Source: Caballeronia sp. SEWSISQ10-4 2 | Lineage (GTDB): Bacteria > Pseudomonadota > Gammaproteobacteria > Burkholderiales > Burkholderiaceae | DNA: 64,000 nt | Assembly: GCF_030464885.1 (NCBI RefSeq) | Contig: NZ_JALPRJ010000042.1 | Span: 1-64,000, forward strand | Direction of reading: 5' to 3' | In this document: positions 1 through 8,202 of the stretch, in pieces | How the letters are laid out: each line of letters opens with the position of its first letter | Numbering within the stretch: the first letter of the stretch is position 1 | Notes under the pieces: generated by a model | What the model was told of the DNA's origin: nothing | Databases searched by the model: none | The model's input: the letters and a program-made list of their open reading frames with translations, nothing else | Position numbers and translations under genes: made by a program

Positions 1-52
1 TTCAGTCTGGCGAGCACCGTGCTATCAGGTGCCAAAAACTGGGCCTGCACGC

Positions 53-1221
53 TAGTGTAGTGCGTCACAAATAATGCAACTTAATCGCGATTTACGAGTC
101 TCCTTGATACGGAGGGAGAACTCATGCGAATCGCGGCGAAAGTTGAGCTAAGTGAAGCACAGCGCAAACAGTTAAAGACGTGGGCTACTGGCCGAACGAT
201 TCCGGTTCGACTGGCTGAGCGCGCCAAGATGATTTTGCTTGCAGCGCAGGGCAAGACAGACAAAGAGATCGGTGCGGACCTGGCTATCTGGCGAGGCACA
301 GTAGCACGCTGGCGCGCTCGCTTTATAGCTGACGGTGTGACGGGGATCGAGCGCGATGAGACACGACCCGGGCGCAAGCCGAAGATCGCCGCGCGCAAGG
401 TCAAGACCGTTGTGGCACTGACGACGCAGCAGCGTCCGGATAACGCGACGCATTGGAGCACACGCAGCATGGCAGCGGTGGCCGGCATAAGTGAGGCGAG
501 CGTGCGGCGCATCTGGCAGGCGCATGGCCTCAAGCCGCATCGGTTAGAGAGCTTCAAGGTATCGAACGACAAGCACTTTGCCGAGAAGCTCGAGGACATC
601 GTCGGGCTGTATCTCGATCCCCCGGAGCACGCCTTGGTCCTGTGCTGCGATGAGAAGTGTCAGATCCAGGCGCTTGATCGGACCCAGCCGGGCTTGCCGC
701 TCAAGCGAGGTCGCGCTCAAACGATGACGCACGATTACAAGCGCCATGGTGTGACGACGCTGTTTGCCGCGATGAACACGCTCGATGGCAGTGTCATTGG
801 CCAGTGCCAGACTAAACATCGTCACCAGGAGTGGCTGAGCTTCTTGCGCAAGATCGATCGCAACACGCCCAAGGACCGCGAGCTGCATTTGATCGCTGAC
901 AACTATGCAACCCATAAGCATCCCGAAGTACAGGCATGGATTGCCAAGCACCCGCGATTCCACATGCATTTCACGCCCACCAGTGCCTCTTGGCTCAACA
1001 TGGTCGAACGCTTCTTTCGTGACTTATCAGTGAACCAGTTGCGACGTGCGGCGTTCCGCTCGGTACCCGAATTGGTCAGCACAATCGAACAGTACGTGCA
1101 GAAGCACAATCGTCATCCGAAACCATTCATCTGGACAGCAAAAGCCTCCGACATCCTCGCGAAAGTCACGCGTGCCAGGGCCAAACTGAATAAGATGCAA
1201 TCTGTTTGACGCAGACCACTA
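53..1221 (+). mobile_element. IS630-family insertion sequence, complete
   Basis: About 1.17 kb, bounded by CTAG on both sides (52-55 and 1219-1222), which fits the TA target duplication typical of IS630/Tc1-type elements. The ends are imperfect inverted repeats: the left end from 55 (GTGTAGTGCGTCACAAAT) and the reverse complement of the right end from 1219 (GTGGTCTGCGTCAAACAG) agree at about 22 of 31 positions. One intact transposase fills the interior. The element lies downstream of the glutamate-synthase-like operon. Boundaries are read by eye. Confidence 0.88.
124..1209 (+). CDS. IS630-family transposase
   Basis: A 361-residue DDE transposase. The N-terminus carries helix-turn-helix segments for inverted-repeat binding (a basic stretch around residues 45-75 and a second HTH near 115-135). 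The catalytic triad is visible as D176 in CCDEKC, D259 in LIADNYATHKHP and E295 in WLNMVERFF; the spacing between the second Asp and the Glu is that of the IS630 family. The ATG at 124 follows GGAGGGAGAACTC, a strong ribosome-binding site. The frame is open end to end, so the element could still be active. It is flanked by the element's inverted repeats and shows no accessory gene. Confidence 0.95.
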   Translation: MRIAAKVELSEAQRKQLKTWATGRTIPVRLAERAKMILLAAQGKTDKEIGADLAIWRGTVARWRARFIADGVTGIERDETRPGRKPKIAARKVKTVVALTTQQRPDNATHWSTRSMAAVAGISEASVRRIWQAHGLKPHRLESFKVSNDKHFAEKLEDIVGLYLDPPEHALVLCCDEKCQIQALDRTQPGLPLKRGRAQTMTHDYKRHGVTTLFAAMNTLDGSVIGQCQTKHRHQEWLSFLRKIDRNTPKDRELHLIADNYATHKHPEVQAWIAKHPRFHMHFTPTSASWLNMVERFFRDLSVNQLRRAAFRSVPELVSTIEQYVQKHNRHPKPFIWTAKASDILAKVTRARAKLNKMQSV

Positions 1222-1261
1222 GGGACACTAACTCGCCCTTGGTTGGAAAGCGCTTTCTTTG

Positions 1262-1300
1262 CTTCGTTTCTTTGTCGCTTTCCCCGACAAAGAAATGAAG
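1262..1300. repeat. Burkholderia-type palindromic hairpin repeat
   Basis: CTTCGTTTCTTTGTCG (1262-1277) and CGACAAAGAAATGAAG (1285-1300) form a 16-bp stem with one mismatch around a short loop. I recall similar TTTCTTTG..CAAAGAAA palindromes as common intergenic repeats in Burkholderiaceae. It lies between the IS630 element and the end of the mgsC-like gene and could also act as its transcription terminator. Confidence 0.6.
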
Positions 1301-1413
1301 TGCCGCCACGCACAGTGGCTAATGGTGATAAAGAGAACATCCAACATATAACGACCGCGGGCCTAAGCAGCAGCAACCCAGCCCCCTGACCACCGCCCCC
1401 GCCCAACCAGAAC

Positions 1414-1437
1414 CCCGAGTGCGAACGAAAAAACCCT
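1414..1437. repeat. Dispersed GC-rich intergenic repeat, copy 1
   Basis: The motif GTGCGAACGAAAA preceded by C-rich sequence (CCCCCTGACCACCGCCCCCG) recurs near 58680-58740 with the same order of C-rich tract and motif (CCCCCGACCACTACCCCCG). This copy lies directly against the 3' end of the mgsC-like gene. Its function is not known; a transcription-end or genome-structural repeat is likely. Confidence 0.5.
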
Positions 1438-1439
1438 GC

Positions 1440-2798
1440 TCAGGTCAAACCCGGAATCCACGAAGTACCCGCCAGCGGCACACGCGCCATGGCGGCTGCT
1501 TCGACCGTAAGGGCAACCAGATCCTCTGGCTCCAAATGATGAACATTCTGCTTGCCGCAAGCCCGTGCAATCGTCGTCAGTTCCATGTTCAGCGTCTTCA
1601 GGTAATTACGCACCCGGCGCGACCCTTCTTCTGGCTGCACGCGCTGTTCCAGCAACGTATCCTGGGTCGTGACACCGACCGGGCATTTGCCCGTATGACA
1701 GTGATGGCAAAAACCCGCCGATGTTCCCAGCGCCGCATAATCGGCCGCGGCCGAATGCAAACCACCGTTCTGGTAATACGTATCGCTGTTGCATCCAAGC
1801 GCCATCAACATGCCTTGCCCAATCGCCACCGCATCAGCACCCATCGCCAAGGCCTTCGCAATGTCAGCACCCGTGCGAATCCCGCCCGACACGATCAACT
1901 GCACCTGCCCCTTCATGTTCAGGTCCTCAAGCGCGTCCACCGCCTGACGAACAGCCGCCAGTGTCGGGATGCCGACGTTCTCGATAAAACATGTCTGTGT
2001 CGCGGCCGTCCCGCCCTGCATGCCGTCGATCACGACTACATCGGCGCCGGCATGAACGGCAAGCTTCACGTCGTTGAACGTACGCGTTGCACCGACCTTC
2101 ACATAAATCGGCGTCTCCCAATCCGTGATCTCGCGCAGTTCCTGGATCTTGATCGCGAGATCGTCAGGACCGGTCCAGTCAGGATGACGGCTCGCCGAAC
2201 GCTGGTCGATACCGGCCGGCAGCGTTCGCATCGCGGCAACGCGCGGGTTGACCTTCTGCCCTAGCAACATGCCGCCGCCGCCCGGCTTCGCACCCTGCCC
2301 GATCACCACTTCGATCGCATCGGCACGGCGCACGTCGTCGGGATTCCAGCCATAACGCGACGGCAAACACTGATACACCAGCGTCTTCGACGAGCGCCGT
2401 TCCTCCTGCGTCATGCCGCCATCGCCGGTCGTGGTCGACGTTCCCGCCGCAGTCGCAGCCTGCCCGAGCGCTTCCTTCACATTCGCCGACAACGCACCGA
2501 AGCTCATCCCGGCAATGGTGATCGGGATATCCAGAACGATAGGCTTCTTCGCAAAGCGCGTGCCGAGCACGGTCTTCGTCACGCATTTCTCGCGATAGCC
2601 TTCAAGCGGATAACGCGAGAGCGACGCCCCGAGAAACAGCAGGTCGTCGAAATGCGGCACCTTACGCTTGGCGCCAAGGCCGCGAATTTCATACAGGCCG
2701 CGCTGTGCCGCGGTGTGGATATAGTCGATCGTGCTGCGGTCATAACCTGCTGATTCTTCTTGCTGCAGGCGGGCGAAATGAACCGGTTTGGCTTCCAT
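1440..2798 (-). CDS. mgsC: FMN-binding glutamate-synthase-like protein (MgsC/GlxD type)
   Basis: A 452-residue protein matching the FMN/Fe-S synthase domain of the large glutamate synthase subunit as a free-standing polypeptide. Visible are GMSFGALS, the GDGGMTQEER and GQGAKPGGGG motifs, VIDGMQGGTAATQ, the GGIRTGADIAKALAMGADAV phosphate-binding region, and a cysteine cluster near the C-terminus (CNSD, FCHHCHTGKCPVG) that should bind the Fe-S centre. The start at 2798 follows AGAAGG. It is the last gene of a four-gene minus-strand unit. In methylotrophs this subunit pairs with MgsA and MgsB to make N-methylglutamate from methylamine or gamma-glutamylmethylamide; in rhizobia the same trio is GlxBCD. 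Which reaction is catalysed here cannot be told from sequence. Confidence 0.88.
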   Translation of the reverse strand: MEAKPVHFARLQQEESAGYDRSTIDYIHTAAQRGLYEIRGLGAKRKVPHFDDLLFLGASLSRYPLEGYREKCVTKTVLGTRFAKKPIVLDIPITIAGMSFGALSANVKEALGQAATAAGTSTTTGDGGMTQEERRSSKTLVYQCLPSRYGWNPDDVRRADAIEVVIGQGAKPGGGGMLLGQKVNPRVAAMRTLPAGIDQRSASRHPDWTGPDDLAIKIQELREITDWETPIYVKVGATRTFNDVKLAVHAGADVVVIDGMQGGTAATQTCFIENVGIPTLAAVRQAVDALEDLNMKGQVQLIVSGGIRTGADIAKALAMGADAVAIGQGMLMALGCNSDTYYQNGGLHSAAADYAALGTSAGFCHHCHTGKCPVGVTTQDTLLEQRVQPEEGSRRVRNYLKTLNMELTTIARACGKQNVHHLEPEDLVALTVEAAAMARVPLAGTSWIPGLT

Positions 2799-2823
2799 GG
2801 GGACCTTCTCAGAAGAACGGATG

Positions 2824-3513
2824 TCAATATTCCTGGTTCGCGTCGGCGTTCCAGTGGTAGAGGGTGCGCGCCGAAGCAATGCGTTTGAACGACATCGGAT
2901 CGTGACTCAGTCCCGCGGCTTTCAGCAGGTCGCGAACGGCCGATACATCGGCGTCGGTCATCTCTTCATACTGTGCGTCGGCGCCCAGCGACTTCACCGA
3001 ACCGCGTACATACAGCACGGCTTCGTAGAGAGAGTCTCCAAGGGCGTCCCCCGCGTCGCCGCAGATCACCATGCGCCCCGCCTGCGCCATGAAGGCCGAG
3101 AAGCTGCCAACCGAACCGCCGACCACGATATCGCCGCCCTTGAGCGAGATGCCGCAGCGCAGGCCGGCGTCGCCGTCGATCACGAGCAGGCCGCCATGCG
3201 CCGATGCCCCCGCGCCATTCGACGCGAAACCCTTCACGTGAACCTTGCCACTCATCATGTTCTCCGCAACGCCGGTGCCCGCGCTGCCTTCCACGATGAT
3301 CGTCGCGTGTTTGTTCATGCCACCCGCGTAATAACCGGCATGTCCGTCGATCAGGATCTGCACCGGCGCGTCCACGCCGACCGCCAGATTGTGCGCGCCG
3401 TTGGGCGACACCACAGTCACCTGCCGGCCTTCGAGCGTCTCAGGCGCGCCGTGAAGAAACTGGTTGACCTCGCGGACCGACGCTTTCTCCAGATCAAAGA
3501 TCACGCTTTCCAT
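2824..3513 (-). CDS. mgsB: GXGXG-domain glutamate-synthase-like protein (MgsB/GlxC type)
   Basis: A 229-residue stand-alone version of the right-handed beta-helix domain at the C-terminus of glutamate synthase. The repeated G-x-G-x-G pattern is visible throughout, for example DGHAGYYAGG, VEGSAGTGVAE, GDAGLRCGISLKGGDIVVGG and CGDAGDALGDS. The domain is structural and holds the two catalytic halves together. It lies between the amidotransferase and FMN subunits. Its start overlaps the end of the upstream amidotransferase gene by 13 bp, which suggests translational coupling, and 25 bp separate it from mgsC. Confidence 0.88.
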   Translation of the reverse strand: MESVIFDLEKASVREVNQFLHGAPETLEGRQVTVVSPNGAHNLAVGVDAPVQILIDGHAGYYAGGMNKHATIIVEGSAGTGVAENMMSGKVHVKGFASNGAGASAHGGLLVIDGDAGLRCGISLKGGDIVVGGSVGSFSAFMAQAGRMVICGDAGDALGDSLYEAVLYVRGSVKSLGADAQYEEMTDADVSAVRDLLKAAGLSHDPMSFKRIASARTLYHWNADANQEY

Positions 3514-4409
3514 ACATACATCTCCTCGGGTGCAGGTTCAAACACTTTGGCATGCTTGATATCGGGCAAGTGCGCAAGCGACCGGAATTCCGATGCGATC
3601 GCGACGTAGTCGTCGGTCTCGGCCACCACTGCCGGCTTGCACGCAAAGGGATCGCGAATCAACGCAAGTTCCGTCGATGTGCCCATCAGGAAGGTGTAGA
3701 AACCGTCGAGTTCCTCGAAGCCTTTTTGCAGCGCTACCGGCAATTCGTCGCCTTCGCGCAGCCGCCATTCGAGAAAACGGCAGGCGGCTTCGGTGTCGTT
3801 GTCGGTGTCGAAGTGAATGCCTTGCGGTTCGAGCATGCGGCGCACGCCGTAGGGATTCGACAGCGAGCCGTTGTGCACCAGGCAAAAATCCTCGCCGGCC
3901 GTGAACGGATGCGCGCGATCGGGCGTCACCGCCGACTCGGTCGCCATGCGCGTATGGCCGACGAGATGCGAGCCCTTCAGGTTCGCGAAGTCGTAGCGCG
4001 CGGCCACCTGCGCCGGCGTGCCAATGTCCTTGTACAGATCGATGGAACGTCCAGTGGAAAGCAGATACACCTTCGGATGCGTGGCCCGCAACCAGGTCTT
4101 CACGACTTCCGGGTCACCCTGCAAGGTCAGGATCGCGTGATTGCCTTGCGGTTCCACTTGCGCGTCCACATTCATGGCGCCGTTCAACGCGGCTGTCAGC
4201 CCGTTCCAGTCGAAGCGATCGCCCTCGGGCGTGAAACCCGAATACAGGTTCAGTTTTCGCTTGGCCGCATCCAGTTGCTGGCCGAACACCGCGAGGCCGG
4301 CCGAATCGGGGCCGCGCTCGGTCATGCCGATCAGCATCGGCACCATCAATGCTCCAAGCCGCTCGCGCAGTGCCGGTGTCTTCACCAGCAAACCTACGAT
4401 TCCGCACAT
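3501..4409 (-). CDS. mgsA: Class II glutamine amidotransferase (MgsA/GlxB type)
   Basis: A 302-residue Ntn-hydrolase of the GATase class II family. The start at 4409 gives MCGIVGLL, so Cys2 becomes the N-terminal nucleophile after Met removal; longer in-frame starts would bury it, and GAGGAG lies just upstream. Also visible are GHTRMATESAVTPDRAHPF (substrate loop) and LVHNGSLSNPYGVRRML with the oxyanion-hole Asn-Gly. The family releases ammonia from glutamine or a gamma-glutamyl amide and passes it to a partner synthase. It sits between a glutamine-synthetase-like gene and mgsB, as in N-methylglutamate pathway clusters. Confidence 0.9.
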   Translation of the reverse strand: MCGIVGLLVKTPALRERLGALMVPMLIGMTERGPDSAGLAVFGQQLDAAKRKLNLYSGFTPEGDRFDWNGLTAALNGAMNVDAQVEPQGNHAILTLQGDPEVVKTWLRATHPKVYLLSTGRSIDLYKDIGTPAQVAARYDFANLKGSHLVGHTRMATESAVTPDRAHPFTAGEDFCLVHNGSLSNPYGVRRMLEPQGIHFDTDNDTEAACRFLEWRLREGDELPVALQKGFEELDGFYTFLMGTSTELALIRDPFACKPAVVAETDDYVAIASEFRSLAHLPDIKHAKVFEPAPEEMYVWKA

Positions 4410-4420
4410 CTTGTCTCTCC

Positions 4421-5809
4421 TCAGAAAAATTCCAGATAGCTCTTCATTTCCCAATCCGACACATGCCGCATGTATTCGAGCCACTCCATGCGCTTGAGCT
4501 TGAGGAATTCATCGGCGACGGGACCGAGTGCATCGCAGATCAACCGGTCGCTTTCGAGCGCGTTGAGCGCATGTTCGAGGTTCTGCGGCAACACGCCGAT
4601 GCCATGCTCCTGCAACTTGGCCGGCGACCACTCGTAGAGGTTTTCATTGGCCGGAGCGCCGGGCGACAACTCGCGGTCGACGCCGTCGAGACCTGCCGCG
4701 ATCACCGCAGCCGTCGCCAGATACGGATTGCACGCGCCATCGGGAAGACGTAGTTCGATGCGCTCGCCCGGCACGCGAACCATGGTCGAGCGGTTGTTAT
4801 CGCCGTAGCTGATGTATGCGGGTGCCCAGGTCGCGCCTGTCAGTGAACGGCCGACCACGAGTCGTTTGTACGAGTTCACGGTCGGGTTGCACAACGCGGT
4901 GAGCGCCGGGGCATGAGCCAGCAAACCAGCCGTGAAGTGATACGCAAGCTTCGATAAGCCCATGCCCGACGGATCGCTTTTGTCGGAGAACAGATTGCTC
5001 TCGCCATCGCCGATCGACATGTGCATGTGCATGCCGTTGCCGGGCCGGTTCGCGAACGGCTTCGGCATGAACGAGCAGATCAGGCCCATCTCGTTCGCTA
5101 TCTCCGACGCCGCCATCTTGAAGAACACATAGTGATCGCAAGAGGTCAGGCAATCCGTGTACGTGTAGTTGATCTCGAACTGGCCATTCGCGTCTTCATG
5201 ATCGATCTGATAGACGTCGATTCCGGCCGCGCGCATCGACTCGGTGAGCTTTTCCAGGAACGCGCGTGTCCTCGACAAACCCTTGTAGTCGTAGCAGGGT
5301 TTGGCCAGCGTATCGCTGGCATCGCACGGTTCGATAACGCCGGTCACCGACCGCTTGAGCAGCGAGAACTCCGGTTCAAGCCCGGTAAACAAGGTCCATT
5401 TGCGCTCCGTCAGGCGCGCCACCTGCTTTTTCAACGTCACGCGCGCGTCATAGGCCCACGGTTCGCCTTTGACATGCCCCTCGCAGACGATACGCGCCGT
5501 GCCGCTTTGCCAGGGCACGGTGGTGAGCGTGGAAAGATCGCCGACGGCCATGAAGTCGGGCCCGTTCGGCTCGATGCCCACACCCCAGATCGCGAAACCC
5601 GCGAACCCGGCGCCCGCTGTAAGGATGCTGTTCAGGTGCGCGACCGGCACCGACTTGGCCTTAGCCACGCCATGAATATCGACGAATTGCGCCAGCACGT
5701 ATTTCACGCCTTGTTGCACCAGCCAGCTCTGCGCGTCCTGCGCGGATTCGAAGCGCGGCACGGTGCCAAGCTCCGTTGCCGGCGCGTTGCGGCTATCGTT
5801 CAGGTTCAT
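4421..5809 (-). CDS. glnT: Glutamine synthetase, type III/GlnT (possible gamma-glutamylmethylamide synthetase)
   Basis: A 462-residue glutamine-synthetase fold protein with an N-terminal beta-grasp domain (FVDIHGVAKAKSVP) and a C-terminal catalytic domain. Metal and ATP motifs are LEPEFSLL, DHEDANGQFEINY and the signature KPFANRPGNGMHMHMS. The start at 5809 follows AAGGAGTCACG; a GTG 15 nt upstream lacks such a site. It heads the operon glnT-mgsA-mgsB-mgsC. In methylotrophs the equivalent enzyme (GmaS) ligates methylamine to glutamate, whereas rhizobial GlnT uses ammonia. The linkage to mgsABC favours an amine-assimilating role, but this is inference. A divergent XRE-cupin regulator adjoins it. 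Confidence 0.88.
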   Translation of the reverse strand: MNLNDSRNAPATELGTVPRFESAQDAQSWLVQQGVKYVLAQFVDIHGVAKAKSVPVAHLNSILTAGAGFAGFAIWGVGIEPNGPDFMAVGDLSTLTTVPWQSGTARIVCEGHVKGEPWAYDARVTLKKQVARLTERKWTLFTGLEPEFSLLKRSVTGVIEPCDASDTLAKPCYDYKGLSRTRAFLEKLTESMRAAGIDVYQIDHEDANGQFEINYTYTDCLTSCDHYVFFKMAASEIANEMGLICSFMPKPFANRPGNGMHMHMSIGDGESNLFSDKSDPSGMGLSKLAYHFTAGLLAHAPALTALCNPTVNSYKRLVVGRSLTGATWAPAYISYGDNNRSTMVRVPGERIELRLPDGACNPYLATAAVIAAGLDGVDRELSPGAPANENLYEWSPAKLQEHGIGVLPQNLEHALNALESDRLICDALGPVADEFLKLKRMEWLEYMRHVSDWEMKSYLEFF

Positions 5810-5929
5810 CGTGACTCCTTGCACCGTCTGTCGTTGGTTGAAAAAGCCATGCTCCTGTTACATGGCCCGATTACGACCCACTCGAAAGTCACCCACCCCG
5901 GCGCTCCGCAAGCAAGTTCGCAGTATGTG

Positions 5930-5962
5930 CATGAATTTATTGATATGCAACAATAATTCATG
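5930..5962. promoter_or_regulatory. Imperfect palindrome, candidate operator of the XRE-cupin regulator
   Basis: CATGAATTTATTG (5930-5942) and CAATAATTCATG (5951-5962) are inverted repeats differing by one deleted base, in the 222-bp intergenic region between divergent glnT and the XRE-cupin gene. The region is AT-rich compared with its surroundings. A related stretch TTCATGACA-T-GAAAC (5957-5971) recurs downstream of the regulator gene at 6702-6716. Confidence 0.5.
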
Positions 5963-6031
5963 ACATGAAACTTTTGACGCGTACCACCTTCAACCGATCT
6001 GCTAACCTGCCGTTTTCTCATGAGGCGCGCA

Positions 6032-6634
6032 ATGCAAACCGAGGACGACCGCAAGAATCCGCTCGAACATTATCTTGGCGCGACCATCCGCGAGCTTCGC
6101 CTGCGCCATGGTTTGACCATTGCCCAGGTTTGCGAACAGGCCGGCATCAGTCGCGGCATGCTGTCGAAGATCGAAAATGCCCAGACCTCGACCGGGCTCG
6201 ACGTGCTCAGCCGGATCGCCCAGGCCCTCGGCGTGTCGATGTCGACCCTGTTTCGCAACTACGACGTCCCCGACGGCAGCGCCCAGTTCGTCAAGAAAGG
6301 GGCTGGCATGGAGGTTGTCCGCAAGGGAACAAAACGCGGCCATACCTATCACCTGCTTGCATATGACCAAGGTCCCAGAAAAATCTTCGAACCGTTTCTC
6401 ATCACGATGGACGATGAAGCTGAACGCTTCCCGATCTTCGAGCACCCCGGCACCGAGTTCATTCATATGCTGAAAGGCGTGATCGAATACAGGCACGGCC
6501 AGCAAACCTATGTGCTGCATCCCGGCGACACCCTCACGTTCCAGGGCGACGTTCCGCACGGTCCGGAAAAGCTCATCAAGATGCCCATCCAGTTCCTGTC
6601 GATCATCCTGTACCCGCCGACTGCAGCCGAATGA
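6032..6634 (+). CDS. XRE-family transcriptional regulator with C-terminal cupin sensor domain
   Basis: About 200 residues. An N-terminal HTH_3 domain (IRELRLRHGLTIAQVCEQAG, GISRGMLSKIENAQTSTGLD) is followed by a C-terminal cupin with the metal/ligand-site pattern HPGTEFIHMLKG and LHPGDTLTFQGDVPHGP. This is the architecture of PuuR/SutR-like regulators of amine and nitrogen metabolism. The start at 6032 is preferred because TGAGG lies 8 nt upstream; an in-frame ATG at 6020 has no such site. It is divergent from the glnT-mgsABC operon and most probably controls it through the palindrome between them. The ligand is unknown; an amine or gamma-glutamyl compound would fit. Confidence 0.9.
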   Translation: MQTEDDRKNPLEHYLGATIRELRLRHGLTIAQVCEQAGISRGMLSKIENAQTSTGLDVLSRIAQALGVSMSTLFRNYDVPDGSAQFVKKGAGMEVVRKGTKRGHTYHLLAYDQGPRKIFEPFLITMDDEAERFPIFEHPGTEFIHMLKGVIEYRHGQQTYVLHPGDTLTFQGDVPHGPEKLIKMPIQFLSIILYPPTAAE

Positions 6635-7207
6635 AGGCTTCAAACGATCTTCGGCATATCAATGCAACGATCGTGCCACGTTTCCCGTAGAGAACTAAAA
6701 GTTCATGACAGGAAACCTTTTGGAGGGCATGGGAGATTGCTTCTTTGGCGCTAGCAGGATCACAACCGCCTTACGGCGGTGCGCTGTTTGCCTTGGTTGG
6801 TGCGTCGACGCACGCTATCGGGTAGGCCGCTTATAAAGTTCATCACAACCGCTTATACAAAGCGCGGAGTGAACCCCAATGTCGTTCAGCCAAGATTTAC
6901 TTGAAAAAAAACCGCGCGCAACAATGAGCGCTGCTTTTTACATTTTTGGCGCGAAGGGTGCGGATTCCACGACGTGCTTCTGGTGTCGACGACTACCTGA
7001 CGCAGCAGACTGGCATGTTTGCATACGCGGGACGTGAATATGCGCGACGGACAATGAACGATCGCTGGAAATAAAACAGTGCACGCTTGGAGCCGCCCTC
7101 TACCATCGCCTAGAACGGATGCTCGACGTTCGCCCGCACGCTTGTCCCGAGTTGCCGGGCTTGCTCCGGCAGCAGCGCCCACTTGTGATCTCACATGGGT
7201 GGTTCAC
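6635..7207. other. Intergenic region without a supported gene
   Basis: This 573-bp stretch lies between the XRE-cupin gene and the convergent lysR gene. It contains the motif TTCATGACAGGAAACCTTTTG (from 6702) resembling the operator region at 5957, a short hairpin ACCGCC-TTAC-GGCGGT (6765-6780), and a perfect 12-bp palindrome TGCGTCGACGCA (6801-6812). Short open frames (for example 6886-7194 minus) have no recognisable domain or ribosome-binding site. It may be a junction between acquired segments. Confidence 0.45.
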
Positions 7208-8104
7208 TCAAGGCGTGCGACGCTTGATGTACTCAATCAGCGCCTTCAATTTCGACGGCTGATCGTGCCTGCTGGGGTAGTACAGGTGAAAGGCAGAAAA
7301 CGTCGGCGAAAACGAGTCCAACACCCGCTTCAGTCGCCTCGCCCGGATATGGGGCAGTGCCAACTGCTCGAAGGTGTAAGCCAATCCGACGCCTTCGAGC
7401 GCGGCTTCGACGCTGAATAGCGTGTCGCTGATGGTCAGATTGCCCGTGATCTCATACTCAAGCATTCGGCCATCTACCTGGAATTCCCATTTATAGATCG
7501 CACCTGTGGCAGCAAAGCGGAGGCGCACGCAGTTGTGGCGCACGAGTTCATCCGGATGGAGGGGAGCAGGAACGCGCCGCAGGTATTCCGGGGAAGCAAC
7601 CACCGCGACGGAGAGCGGTCCGCCGAGGGGCACGGCCACCATGTCCCGGTCGACGCTCTCACCAAAGCGGACTCCGGCGTCAAAACCTCGCTCGACGATG
7701 TCGACGAAGCCTTCATCGTTGGTCAGCTCGATCTGAACATGGGGATGCTCCCGGAGGAAGCCGGCCAATATCGGTTGCAAGGCCAAGGCGGTGGAGATCC
7801 TCGCGGCATTCAGGCGCAACGTGCCGGCGGGCTGTCCCTGGAGGACATTCAGCTCCTCCCCTGCCGCGATGACCTGGCCAAGGGCAGGACCGATCCGCGC
7901 GAGGTAGGCCTCGCCGGCTTCGGTCAGGCTGACGCTTCGCGTCGTCCGATTCAACAGACGCACTCCCAACCGAGTCTCCAGCTGCCGGATGGCCTGGCTC
8001 ATGGCAGAAGGTGAGACCTCCAATTCCGCGGCAGCCGCAGAGAATCCGCGATGCTGTGCCACCTTCCAGAACGCCATCAATCCGTCGAGTTGCGTTAGCT
8101 TCAT
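7208..8104 (-). CDS. LysR-family transcriptional regulator
   Basis: A 298-residue LysR protein. The N-terminal winged HTH is visible (GLMAFWKVAQHRGFSAAAAELEVSPSAMSQAIRQLETRLGVRLLNRTTRSVSLTEAG, residues about 8-65), followed by the periplasmic-binding-like effector domain beginning near GTLRLNAARIS (about residue 95). It is divergent from an SDR gene with a 98-bp shared promoter region, the usual layout for a LysR regulator and its target. It probably controls the SDR and possibly the molybdenum hydroxylase downstream. The effector cannot be predicted. Confidence 0.93.
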   Translation of the reverse strand: MKLTQLDGLMAFWKVAQHRGFSAAAAELEVSPSAMSQAIRQLETRLGVRLLNRTTRSVSLTEAGEAYLARIGPALGQVIAAGEELNVLQGQPAGTLRLNAARISTALALQPILAGFLREHPHVQIELTNDEGFVDIVERGFDAGVRFGESVDRDMVAVPLGGPLSVAVVASPEYLRRVPAPLHPDELVRHNCVRLRFAATGAIYKWEFQVDGRMLEYEITGNLTISDTLFSVEAALEGVGLAYTFEQLALPHIRARRLKRVLDSFSPTFSAFHLYYPSRHDQPSKLKALIEYIKRRTP

Positions 8105-8131
8105 ACCTTGAAGCTTACCTTCATAAAGTAT
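8103..8131. promoter_or_regulatory. Candidate LysR operator
   Basis: ATACCTTGAAG-N5-CTTCATAAAGTAT: the inner palindrome TGAAG-N5-CTTCA (8109-8123) lies inside outer ATAC/GTAT arms. It adjoins the lysR start codon, in the gap before the divergent SDR, where autoregulatory LysR sites are expected. Confidence 0.45.
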
Positions 8132-8202
8132 GCGGTGATAGGCCCTTTTTATTTTTAACGCCCGTCCTTACAGTTCACCTCACTACTTACACGGAGTGCG
8201 CC

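Noticed and set aside
1..52. Sequence left of the IS630 element as part of another mobile element
   Set aside because: Only 52 bases are visible; no frame, repeat or terminal sequence can be assigned.
1419..2264. Plus-strand frame of about 281 codons
   Set aside because: Antisense to the mgsC-like gene; Arg/His-rich translation with no domain.
6886..7194. Minus-strand frame of about 102 codons before lysR
   Set aside because: No domain, no ribosome-binding site, composition like noncoding sequence.
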